A DNA stretch of 64,000 nt from Nocardioides sp. Root190 (lineage in GTDB: Bacteria; Actinomycetota; Actinomycetes; Propionibacteriales; Nocardioidaceae), in NCBI RefSeq assembly GCF_001428565.1, contig NZ_LMIA01000002.1:51513-115512 (forward strand). Reading direction: 5' to 3'. Shown one piece after another: positions 48,290 through 55,746 of the stretch (positions are counted from its first letter, which is position 1; the number at the start of each line of letters is the position of its first letter). The notes beneath the pieces were generated by a model that saw only the letters and a program-made list of their open reading frames with translations, was not told where the DNA came from and ran no database searches. The position numbers and the translations under genes are program-made.

Positions 48290-49369
48290 ATGGTCGCTGA
48301 CGAGATCCCCGGCTTCTGGGCCGTGGTCCCCGCGGGCGGAGCCGGCACCCGGCTCTGGCCGCTGTCCCGTTCCCGCTCGCCGAAGTTCCTCCACGACCTC
48401 ACCGGTTCTGGTCGCACGCTGCTCGAGCAGACCGCTGATCGCCTCTCGCCGCTGGTGGGGGACCGGGTGCTGGTGGTGACCGGCGAGGCCCACCGTGACG
48501 CCGTCCGCGCCCAGCTGCACACGTTGCCCGAGGACGCCGTCCTCGCCGAGCCGTCGGCCCGCGACTCGATGGCGGCGATCGGGTTGGCTGCGGCCGTCCT
48601 GGAGCGCCGCGAGGCCGAGGTGATGGGCTCCTTCGCCGCCGACCACGTGATCGGCGACGTCGAGGCCTTCAGCCGGACGGTGGCGGACGCCGTTGCCGCC
48701 GCCCGCGAGGGCTGGCTGGTCACGATCGGGATCGAGCCGACCTTCGCGTCCTCGGCGTTCGGCTACATCCACCAGGGCGATGCGCTGGAGGGCCACCCCG
48801 GTGTGCGCCGGGTCGTGGAGTTCGTCGAGAAGCCGTCGGTGCCCGTTGCCGAGGAGTACCTCGCCACCGGCCGCTACCGGTGGAACGCCGGGATGTTCGT
48901 CGTACGCCCCACCGTGCTGCTCGACCTGCTCGCCGAGCAGGATCCCGCCTTCGCGGCCACGCTGCGCGCGATCGCCGCCGAGCCGGACCGCCTCGCCGAG
49001 CTCTGGGACACCCTCCCGCGGATCGCGATCGACCACGCCGTGGCCGAGCCTGCCGCCACGGCGGGCAAGGTGGCCACGGTCCCCGGCGGCTTCGGTTGGG
49101 ACGACGTCGGCGACTTCGACTCCCTCGCCACGCTGCTGGGCGCCGACGAGAAGTGCACGGTCCTCGGCGAGGAGTCCCTGACCCACCTGATCGGCGCCAC
49201 CGGCATCGTGGTGCCCGGCTCAGGACGGGTCGTGGCCGTGATCGGCCTGGACGACGTGGTCGTCGTGGACACCCCCGACGCCCTCCTGGTGACCACCCGC
49301 GCGCGTGCGCAGGAGGTCAAGAACATCGTGGCTGCCCTCAAGGACCAGGGTCGTACGGACCTGACCTGA
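48290..49369 (+). CDS. manC: Mannose-1-phosphate guanylyltransferase
   Basis: A 359-residue nucleotidyltransferase: VVPAGGAGTRLWPLSRSRSPKFL (nucleotide-binding and pyrophosphorylase loop), SFAADHVIGD, VEFVEKPS and RWNAGMFVVRPTVLLD, FGWDDVGDFDSL. It makes GDP-mannose from GTP and mannose-1-phosphate, the product of the phosphomannomutase encoded at 58103. No isomerase domain is attached. The gene is probably leaderless and ends just before repeat copy C. Confidence 0.92.
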   Translation: MVADEIPGFWAVVPAGGAGTRLWPLSRSRSPKFLHDLTGSGRTLLEQTADRLSPLVGDRVLVVTGEAHRDAVRAQLHTLPEDAVLAEPSARDSMAAIGLAAAVLERREAEVMGSFAADHVIGDVEAFSRTVADAVAAAREGWLVTIGIEPTFASSAFGYIHQGDALEGHPGVRRVVEFVEKPSVPVAEEYLATGRYRWNAGMFVVRPTVLLDLLAEQDPAFAATLRAIAAEPDRLAELWDTLPRIAIDHAVAEPAATAGKVATVPGGFGWDDVGDFDSLATLLGADEKCTVLGEESLTHLIGATGIVVPGSGRVVAVIGLDDVVVVDTPDALLVTTRARAQEVKNIVAALKDQGRTDLT

Positions 49370-49388
49370 CGGGTGGCCCCGCTGGCCG

Positions 49389-49437
49389 CGAAGTGCGTGG
49401 TTCTCTCCACCGAAGTGGCTGGTCTTCTCCGCCGAAG
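49389..49437 (+). repeat. 22-bp unit repeat element, copy C
   Basis: Two direct units at 49389-49410 and 49411-49432 and the first five bases of a third (CGAAG), with no inverted partner. It starts 20 bp after the manC stop. Unit sequence matches copies A and B. Confidence 0.75.
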
Positions 49438-49521
49438 GCCCCGCGCTCGCGCCGTGGTTCATACGCTCGGCGTGCCGCCAGGCGTTCCCAGCCACCTACC
49501 GGAGCCAACTGCGCGCGCGGC

Positions 49522-49579
49522 AGCGCGTCGGGAGCGAAGCTCCGGCAGCTTGCTGCCCCCGCCGCAGCGGAGACGCGCT
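49522..49579. terminator. Branched hairpin structure at the 3' end of the DUF3105 gene
   Basis: An outer 8-bp stem (49522-49529 with 49572-49579) encloses two adjacent hairpins, GGAGC/GCTCC at 49531-49543 and GGCAGC/GCTGCC at 49544-49557. It lies between converging manC and DUF3105 genes, 9 bp after the latter's stop, and may terminate both. Confidence 0.5.
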
Positions 49580-49588
49580 CGCGCAGAA

Positions 49589-50350
49589 CTACGGAACGAA
49601 GGGCTCGGGCGCGTCGGTGAAGGGGTACTTCTTCATGAAGCTCTTCAGGGCCTCGCCGCTGGCGTCGGTGCAGTACTGCCACGCGCCGAACGACTTCTCG
49701 TTGGCGGCGTCGTTGCGCCAGTGGGTGAAGGCGATGTGCTGACCCTTGGGGAAGCCCTTGCCGGTCTCCTTGGCGTCGTCGGACGTCCACGGGGCGGCCT
49801 TGAACTTCAGGCGCTGGTTCGTGTCGTTGGCGTCGAGGGTCGCGGCCATCGCCTTGATCGCGGCGATCTCCCCGGAGTTCTTGGCGGCGGTGGCGTCGTA
49901 CCAGAGGATCGTGTAGCCGTGCTCGAGGTTGTGCACGAGTGACTCGAGCTCGGGGCGGGTGTCGGCCGTGTAGTACCGGTCGGTGATCGGGGCGGGCGCG
50001 AGGCCGGCCTCGTTCCAGTGCGCGCCGAAGGCCGGGGGAGCTTCCTCGTAGGTGACCTGCTGGTCCTTGTCGACGTGGTCGCCGCTGCCCGTGGCCTCCT
50101 TCTCGGTGATCTCACCGCAGGCGTCGGCGCTGGCGCCGATGTCGGCCAGGTCCTTGCCCGCGTAGCGCTGCTTCTCGATCGCGGTCTTGATCGGATTGAA
50201 CGCCGCAGCGCCCACGATCAGGAAGGCGACGAGCACGCAGATACCGACGATGGCCCTGCCCTGACGCTTCTCGGCGCTCTTCTGCTTGCGCCTGATGTCG
50301 TCGATGACTTGGCGACGGTCCGACTTCTCGGACTTGCTTGACTTGGCCAC
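49589..50350 (-). CDS. DUF3105 membrane-anchored protein
   Basis: A 253-residue protein with a Lys/Arg-rich cytoplasmic start, one transmembrane helix (about 33-52) and an extracellular DUF3105 domain. The domain has PAFGAHWNEAG, LVHNLEHGYTILWYDA and HIAFTHWRND, whose conserved His/Asn/Glu residues could bind a metal. Function unknown; the family is widespread in actinobacteria. One cysteine after the helix (ADACGE) and one near the C-terminus (YCTDASG). Confidence 0.87.
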   Translation of the reverse strand: MAKSSKSEKSDRRQVIDDIRRKQKSAEKRQGRAIVGICVLVAFLIVGAAAFNPIKTAIEKQRYAGKDLADIGASADACGEITEKEATGSGDHVDKDQQVTYEEAPPAFGAHWNEAGLAPAPITDRYYTADTRPELESLVHNLEHGYTILWYDATAAKNSGEIAAIKAMAATLDANDTNQRLKFKAAPWTSDDAKETGKGFPKGQHIAFTHWRNDAANEKSFGAWQYCTDASGEALKSFMKKYPFTDAPEPFVP

Positions 50351-50397
50351 GGTGCGGGGCTACCTCGTCTGGGTGGGTGCGGCGGAACGCGGTGAGT

Positions 50398-51351
50398 CTA
50401 CGGAGTCCGTGGGCGAAGGCGCAGGTCGGTGTCGTCATCGACCACTGACCAGCCGTGGGCGAAGGCGACGATGTCGACCGCTGCGCGCTTCTCGGAGGGG
50501 CAGATGACCTCTCCCGACGGGTCCACCGCGGCAGTGATTCCGGCTCGCCCGAGGGCTCCGGCGAGGTCGTGGGAGTCGACGGGCGAGCCGAAGGGGGCCT
50601 GCCCCGAGGCGTCGCCGGCGACAGCGCGTACGACGGCCTCCCGGGCGCCGTACCCGAACAGGTCGGCGCCCTCGGCCCGGATGAGTACGGCGGCACCGGA
50701 CCCGTCCTCGCCGGGAGGCAGCACGAGGTCGCCACGACCCCGGACCAGGGCGCAGGGGCGGGCGCCGAGCTTGCTCTGGGCGAGCTCGGCGGCGCCGGCG
50801 ATCTCGTCGGCGACGGCGGGTGCGGTCACGGCGAGCTCGTTGCCGTGGGCGTCGAGGCGACCGGCGAACGACTCCAGGACCCGCAGGCCGGCGGCACCGA
50901 TCGCGATGTCGGTCTGGCCTTCGCGCCAGGCCCGCCCGGCGGTGTCGGTCACGATCACGCCGACGTTCGCGCCGGTCCGCTCGGCGACGGCCCGACGGAG
51001 GTGGCGGGCCGAGGCGTCGGGGTCCTCCGGGAGCAGCACGATGGAGCCGACCTCCACGTTGGAGGCGTCGATGCCGGCGGCAGCCATGATCAGGCCGAGC
51101 CGGTTGCGCACGATCCGGGTGGGGCCGCGGTGGGCGACCAGGCGGACGCTCTCCGCGTCGATCCACGACTCGCGATCGCCCCGGACGACGCGTCCCTCGG
51201 CCTTGCTGACGACCTTGCTGGTCACCACGAGGATGTCGCCGTCGACGACCGTGCCCGCGCCGAGGGCCTCGAGCAGGGCCGCAGCGAGGTCGGTGCCCGC
51301 CTCGATCTCGGGTACGCCGTCAGGGGCGATGACGCTCAGTGCGCCGGGCAT
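50398..51351 (-). CDS. cofE: Coenzyme F420-0:L-glutamate ligase, without nitroreductase domain
   Basis: A 317-residue protein of the CofE/FbiB family: VVDGDILVVTSKVVSKAEGRVV, RNRLGLIMAAAGIDASN and GVIVTDTAGRAWREGQTDIAIGAAG. It adds glutamate to F420-0 with GTP. Mycobacterial FbiB (about 450 residues) carries an additional nitroreductase domain that reduces dehydro-F420; here the protein ends about 70 residues after the ligase domain. A different enzyme must do the reduction if it occurs. TGATG overlap with cofD. Confidence 0.87.
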   Translation of the reverse strand: MPGALSVIAPDGVPEIEAGTDLAAALLEALGAGTVVDGDILVVTSKVVSKAEGRVVRGDRESWIDAESVRLVAHRGPTRIVRNRLGLIMAAAGIDASNVEVGSIVLLPEDPDASARHLRRAVAERTGANVGVIVTDTAGRAWREGQTDIAIGAAGLRVLESFAGRLDAHGNELAVTAPAVADEIAGAAELAQSKLGARPCALVRGRGDLVLPPGEDGSGAAVLIRAEGADLFGYGAREAVVRAVAGDASGQAPFGSPVDSHDLAGALGRAGITAAVDPSGEVICPSEKRAAVDIVAFAHGWSVVDDDTDLRLRPRTP

Positions 51352-52391
51352 CAGCGGCCGCTCACCAGGTCGAGGGCGGCGGCAGCCATCGCTGCGGTCG
51401 CGTCGTGGTCGGTCATCATCAGGGGGACCGCTGCGGCGTCGATCCCTGCGGCGCGGAGGCGGTCGAGCTGGTCGGCATCGCGCGTGTCGACGAGCCAGCC
51501 GTCGAGGACCCCGCCGTTGGCCCGGGCGCCGTAGTTGAGGCCCACCCCGGCGGCGCTGACCTCGACGCCGATCGCGTTGAGCATCTGCTCCGCCATGCCG
51601 CGCACGTGCGAGGCGCCGACGATCGGGGAGAGGCCGACGACGCGTGCGGACGTGGCCCGGATCGCCTCGCGGACGCCGGGGACGCCGAGGATCGTGCCGA
51701 CGGAGACGACGGGGTTGGACGGCGGGAGGATCACGACGTCGGCGCCGGTGATGGCGCCGAGGACGCCGGGCGCCGGGGTCGAGGAGTCGAGGCCGACGAA
51801 GACGACGTTCTCGGCCGGCACCTGCGCGCGCAGGCGGACCCAGTACTCCTGGAAGTGCATGACGCGCTTGCCGCTCGCCGCCTCGGCGTCGGCGACGGCG
51901 ACGTGGGTCTCGACCCGGTCGTCGGTCATCGGGAGCAGGGTCACCTGCTCGCCGTACACCGGCTCGAGCCAGCGTCGGCACAACGCCTGGGTGACGCTGG
52001 ACAGCGGGAATCCGGCGTCGAGCATCTGGGTGCGCACCAAGTGGGTCGCGATGTCGCGGTCGCCGAGGCCGAACCAGGTCGGCTCGACGCCGTACGCCTC
52101 GAGCTCGGCCTTCGCGCTCCAGGACTCCTCGCGCCGTCCCCACCCGCGCTCGAGGTCGATCCCGTCGCCGAGGGTGTACATCACGGTGTCGAGATCGGGA
52201 CAGACCTTGAGGCCGTGGACCCACCAGTCGTCGCACGTGTTGGCGATCACCTTCACGTGGGCGTCGGTGCCCACCCCCGGCAGCGCTCCCGTGCGAATGG
52301 CGTACAAAAGTCCCTGGAGGAACTTCGCGCCACCCATGCCGCCCGAGAGGACGGTGAGGTGCTGCGGTTTCGCATCTGGTGTCTCTTCCAC
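51351..52391 (-). CDS. cofD: 2-phospho-L-lactate/phosphoenolpyruvate transferase (F420 biosynthesis)
   Basis: A 346-residue CofD/FbiA protein with LTVLSGGMGGAKFLQGLLYA near the N-terminus, VIANTCDDWWVHGLKVCPDLDT and LPPSNPVVSVGTILGVPGVR. It transfers the phospho-lactyl or phosphoenolpyruvyl moiety to Fo, giving (dehydro-)F420-0, the CofE substrate. GTG at 52391 is close to the family N-terminus; the frame is open to 52508, but that part would overlap the whiB promoter. Transcribed with cofE, divergent from whiB. Confidence 0.9.
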   Translation of the reverse strand: MEETPDAKPQHLTVLSGGMGGAKFLQGLLYAIRTGALPGVGTDAHVKVIANTCDDWWVHGLKVCPDLDTVMYTLGDGIDLERGWGRREESWSAKAELEAYGVEPTWFGLGDRDIATHLVRTQMLDAGFPLSSVTQALCRRWLEPVYGEQVTLLPMTDDRVETHVAVADAEAASGKRVMHFQEYWVRLRAQVPAENVVFVGLDSSTPAPGVLGAITGADVVILPPSNPVVSVGTILGVPGVREAIRATSARVVGLSPIVGASHVRGMAEQMLNAIGVEVSAAGVGLNYGARANGGVLDGWLVDTRDADQLDRLRAAGIDAAAVPLMMTDHDATAAMAAAALDLVSGR

Positions 52392-52456
52392 GAGGGTCAA
52401 CTGTGCCAAGTGCCCGCGACCTTGGTCCCGGCGGGCCGCGTATAGCAGATTCGGCC

Positions 52457-52484
52457 TTGACTCTTTGGGTATGACACGTATGTA
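52457..52484 (+). promoter_or_regulatory. Predicted whiB promoter
   Basis: TTGACT (52457-52462), 16-bp spacer, TATGTA (52479-52484), a good housekeeping-type match placing the transcript start near 52491 and leaving a 44-nt leader before the whiB GTG. Confidence 0.55.
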
Positions 52485-52498
52485 ATTCCACATGTGTC
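52473..52498. promoter_or_regulatory. 26-bp inverted repeat over the whiB -10
   Basis: Arms GACACGTATGT and CCACATGTGTC around AATT (20 of 26 positions symmetric). It covers the predicted -10 and start point, so a protein bound here would block or remodel whiB transcription. The regulator is unknown. Confidence 0.5.
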
Positions 52499-52534
52499 GT
52501 TCGGGCACGGGTCGAGTTGTAAAGGGGCGAAAAC

Positions 52535-52789
52535 GTGAGAGAACTCTTCCTGGTCGAGGCAGAGTCAGAGGAACTTGGTTGGCAGGAGCGCGCTCTGTGC
52601 GCTCAGACCGACCCTGAGGCGTTCTTCCCTGAGAAGGGTGGATCGACGCGCGAGGCCAAGAAGGTCTGCCAGACCTGCGAGGTTCGCGTGGAGTGCCTGG
52701 AGGCAGCTCTGGGCAAGGACGAGCGGTTCGGGATCTGGGGCGGACTCTCCGAGCGGGAGCGACGCAAGCTCAAGAAGCGCGCCGTGTGA
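52535..52789 (+). CDS. WhiB-family iron-sulfur regulator (WhiB2/WhmD-like)
   Basis: An 84-residue Wbl protein. The four cluster-binding cysteines are Cys22, Cys45, Cys48 and Cys54. The G(I/V)WGG turn is at 66-70 (GIWGGLSERERRKLK), followed by a basic DNA-binding tail. The segment ALCAQTDPEAFFPEKGGSTREAKK is typical of the WhiB2/WhmD group that controls septation. GTG start at 52535. A strong promoter and a 26-bp inverted repeat lie upstream; cofD diverges. Confidence 0.92.
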   Translation: MRELFLVEAESEELGWQERALCAQTDPEAFFPEKGGSTREAKKVCQTCEVRVECLEAALGKDERFGIWGGLSERERRKLKKRAV

Positions 52790-52854
52790 CGCGTGTCAGA
52801 CCTTCCTGCTGACGGTTCGCCCCCTTCGGACCGTCAGACGTAAGGTCTGACCTC

Positions 52855-55746
52855 GTGTCGCAACAACCCGAGGTCGCTGTCCTCCTGGTCAGCCACGACG
52901 GCGCCTCCTGGCTGCCGGCTGTCCTCGAGGGGTTGCTCGCGCAGACGGCGCCGATCAGCGCCGTCGTCGCGATCGACACCGCGAGCAAGGACGACAGCCC
53001 GGGCCTGATCCGTGCCGCCCTCGACGGCCGCGTCCCCCTCGCGGTCCGTGACCTGCCCGGGTCCACCGGCTTCCCCGAGGCCATCGACGACGGTCTGCTC
53101 GCCCTGAGGGCCGCGGGCCGGGATCCGGAGTGGATCTGGATCCTCCACGACGACGCCCGACCCGCTCCGAGTGCCCTCGCCGAGCTGCTGGCCGCCAGCC
53201 TCGCGCACGCGGAGGCGGACATCCTCGGCCCGAAGCTGCGCGAGTGGCCGTCGCTGCGGCGCCTGCTCGAGCTCGGCGTGACCATCAGCGGCACGGGTCG
53301 GCGCGAGACCGGCCTCGAGCGCGGTGAGTACGACCAGGGCCAGCACGACGACGTCCACGAGGTGCTCGCGGTCAACACCGCCGGGATGCTGGTGCGCCGC
53401 CGCGTCCTGACCGAGCTCGGCGGCTTCGACCGGGCGCTGTCGATCTTCGGCAACGACATCGATCTCGGGTGGCGGGCTGCCGCGGCCGGTCGCACGACGC
53501 TGATCGTCCCGCGGGCCGTCGTGTTCCACGCCGAGGCCGCCCATCGCGGGATCCGTCGGACTCCGCTCACCGGCCGCCACACCCACTTCCAGGAGCGTCG
53601 CGCGGCACTCTTCACGCTGCTCGCGAACTGCCGCAGCGCCACGCTGCCCTTCCAGGTGCTGCGCCTGGCGATGGGCACGCTGCTGCGGGTCCTGGGACTG
53701 TTCTGCGTGCGCGCCGTGGGCGAGGGGCTCGACGAGGTCGCCGCGCTGATCTCGGTGCTGCGTCACCCCGGTGACGTCCGTGCCGCCCGTCGCACGCGTG
53801 CCGAGGCGGTCGCGAGGCTGCGAGGCGCCGACGGCGCCGACCAGACACGGGTACGACGACTGCTGGCGCCCTGGTGGCTGCCCTACCGTCACGGGCTCGA
53901 CTTCTTCGGCGACCTCGTCGACGCGGCGACCAGCCAGGCCGCCGACGTCGCGGACCGGCGTCGCGCGGCTGCGGCCGAGCGGGACGCCGCCACCGCTGCA
54001 CCTGCCGCCCGCCACCGCGACGACGACGAGGACTTCGCCGACACCGGGTGGGCGGTGCGCTTCTTCACCAGCCCGACCGCACTCGCCACGGCGGTCGTGG
54101 TGATCGCGCTGCTGGTCGGCGTCCGCGACGTCGTCGGTGGCGTGAGCGGTGGAGCGCTGTCGCCGACCCCGGGCTCGGCGGGCGACTGGTGGCGCCTCCA
54201 CCTGGAGGGCTGGCACCCGATCGGCTTCGGCTCGGAGGTCCCGGCGCCGGCGTACGTCCTGCCGCTGGCCGTGCTCGGCACCCTCGCTGGGCCCTCCCTG
54301 CTCGTGTCCCTCCTGATGGCCCTCGCCGCACCCGTCGCGCTCTGGGGTGCGTGGCGCTTCCTGCGGGTGGTCGGCCGGCTCGTCACGCCGTACGGCGCCC
54401 CCCGCTGGTTGCTGCTGTGGGGATCGGTCACCTGGGCCCTCGTGCCGCTCGCGTCCGGCGCGTGGGGTGGCGGCCGGTGGGGCGTGGTGGTCGCTGCGGC
54501 CGTCCTGCCGTGGCTCGCCCATGCCGCCCTCGGTTTCGCCGACCCCGACGCCGCCCACCGCTGGCGCGCCGGCTGGCGCACCGGTCTGGCGCTCGCCCTG
54601 CTCACCGCGGTCGCGCCCTCGGCCTGGCTCGTGTTCGCGGTCCTGATCGGCATCCTGCTGGGGTTCGCGGTCCGCCTGGTCCCCAACGAGGTGGGGGAGC
54701 GATCGGTCTGGGGGCCACCCGTGGCCGCGATCGCCGTCCCGCTGCTCGTGCTGGTGCCCTGGTGGCTGCCCGCGCTCCTCGAGGGAGCCGTGCTGACGAC
54801 GGTCCTGGACGTCGGCCGCTGGCCGGTGGCCGCGACCTCCGGCTGGGACCTGCTCGCCGGTCGGCTCGGTGACCTCGGCGCCCCCACCGTCGTCGGCTTC
54901 GCGCTGCCCGTGCTCGCCGTGCTCGCCCTGATCCCCAAGGCGACCCGGATCCCGGTGCTGGTCTGCTGGGTGGTCGCTGCCGTGACCGCGGTCGTCGCGA
55001 TCCCGCTGGCCGTGACCTCGGTGGGCCTGGTCGGCGCCGGCTCCCAGCAGCCCGGTGTCGGGATCGTCCTCCTGCTGCTGCAGGCGTCGTGGCTCACCGC
55101 TGCGCTGCTCGGCGGGCTGTCCCTGCACCACCTCGGCGACCAGCGTCGTCCGGTCCAGGCGGGGCTCGCGCTCGTCGGCCTGGTCGGCGTGCTGGCACCG
55201 CTCGTGGGACTGGTCTGGTTCGCCGGTTGGGGAGGCGAGGACCTCGCCGACGACCAGCCCTCCGACGTCCCCGTCTACATGGCGCAACGGGCCGAGCAGG
55301 CCGACCAGGACGGCGTCCTCGTCCTGCGCGGCAGCATCGACGAAGGCCTGCGCTACGAGGTGCACCGCGGTGACGGCCCGACCCTCGGCGAGGACGAGAT
55401 CGCCGCCCTCACCTCCGAGGACGAGGACGCCACCGCGGTCATCCGTGGCCTGGTGACCTCGCCGGACCCCGACGCTGCTGGGGAGCTCGCCCGCCGCGGC
55501 ATCCTGTACGTCGTCCAGGCCCAGCCGGTCGACGGGGAGATCTCGGCCAGCCTCGATGCGACCTCCGGCCTCGTGCAGGCGAGCTCCGCGCGGGGCACCC
55601 GCGCCTGGCAGGTCGATCCCGGCCCCGAGCCCCTCCCCGAGCACTCCTCGTGGGCCCGCGGGATCCTGCTGATCGCCCAGGGCGCAGCGATCCCGGTGCT
55701 CGTCGTGCTCGCCCTGCCCCCGCTGCGAAGGAGTCGCGATGAGTGA
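52855..55746 (+). CDS. Large membrane GT2 glycosyltransferase
   Basis: A 963-residue protein. Residues 1-240 form a GT2 domain (VAVLLVSHDGASWLPAVLEGL, DTASKDDSPG, WILHDDARPAPSAL, NTAGMLVRRRVLTELGGFD, GNDIDLGWRAAAAG). A linker leads to about 10-12 transmembrane helices at roughly 400-800, an extracellular segment and a last helix near the C-terminus. Such proteins are typical of the whiB2-cofD neighbourhood in actinobacteria and probably add a sugar to a wall or membrane polymer; donor and acceptor unknown. Overlaps the DUF5719 gene by 8 bp. Confidence 0.87.
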   Translation: MSQQPEVAVLLVSHDGASWLPAVLEGLLAQTAPISAVVAIDTASKDDSPGLIRAALDGRVPLAVRDLPGSTGFPEAIDDGLLALRAAGRDPEWIWILHDDARPAPSALAELLAASLAHAEADILGPKLREWPSLRRLLELGVTISGTGRRETGLERGEYDQGQHDDVHEVLAVNTAGMLVRRRVLTELGGFDRALSIFGNDIDLGWRAAAAGRTTLIVPRAVVFHAEAAHRGIRRTPLTGRHTHFQERRAALFTLLANCRSATLPFQVLRLAMGTLLRVLGLFCVRAVGEGLDEVAALISVLRHPGDVRAARRTRAEAVARLRGADGADQTRVRRLLAPWWLPYRHGLDFFGDLVDAATSQAADVADRRRAAAAERDAATAAPAARHRDDDEDFADTGWAVRFFTSPTALATAVVVIALLVGVRDVVGGVSGGALSPTPGSAGDWWRLHLEGWHPIGFGSEVPAPAYVLPLAVLGTLAGPSLLVSLLMALAAPVALWGAWRFLRVVGRLVTPYGAPRWLLLWGSVTWALVPLASGAWGGGRWGVVVAAAVLPWLAHAALGFADPDAAHRWRAGWRTGLALALLTAVAPSAWLVFAVLIGILLGFAVRLVPNEVGERSVWGPPVAAIAVPLLVLVPWWLPALLEGAVLTTVLDVGRWPVAATSGWDLLAGRLGDLGAPTVVGFALPVLAVLALIPKATRIPVLVCWVVAAVTAVVAIPLAVTSVGLVGAGSQQPGVGIVLLLLQASWLTAALLGGLSLHHLGDQRRPVQAGLALVGLVGVLAPLVGLVWFAGWGGEDLADDQPSDVPVYMAQRAEQADQDGVLVLRGSIDEGLRYEVHRGDGPTLGEDEIAALTSEDEDATAVIRGLVTSPDPDAAGELARRGILYVVQAQPVDGEISASLDATSGLVQASSARGTRAWQVDPGPEPLPEHSSWARGILLIAQGAAIPVLVVLALPPLRRSRDE

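Noticed and set aside
50351..50397. Frameshifted nitroreductase domain after CofE
   Set aside because: Only 47 bp separate CofE from DUF3105, and no fragment of a nitroreductase was seen in any frame.
52392..52508. Extended N-terminus of CofD
   Set aside because: It would run through the whiB promoter region, and the extra residues lack family similarity.
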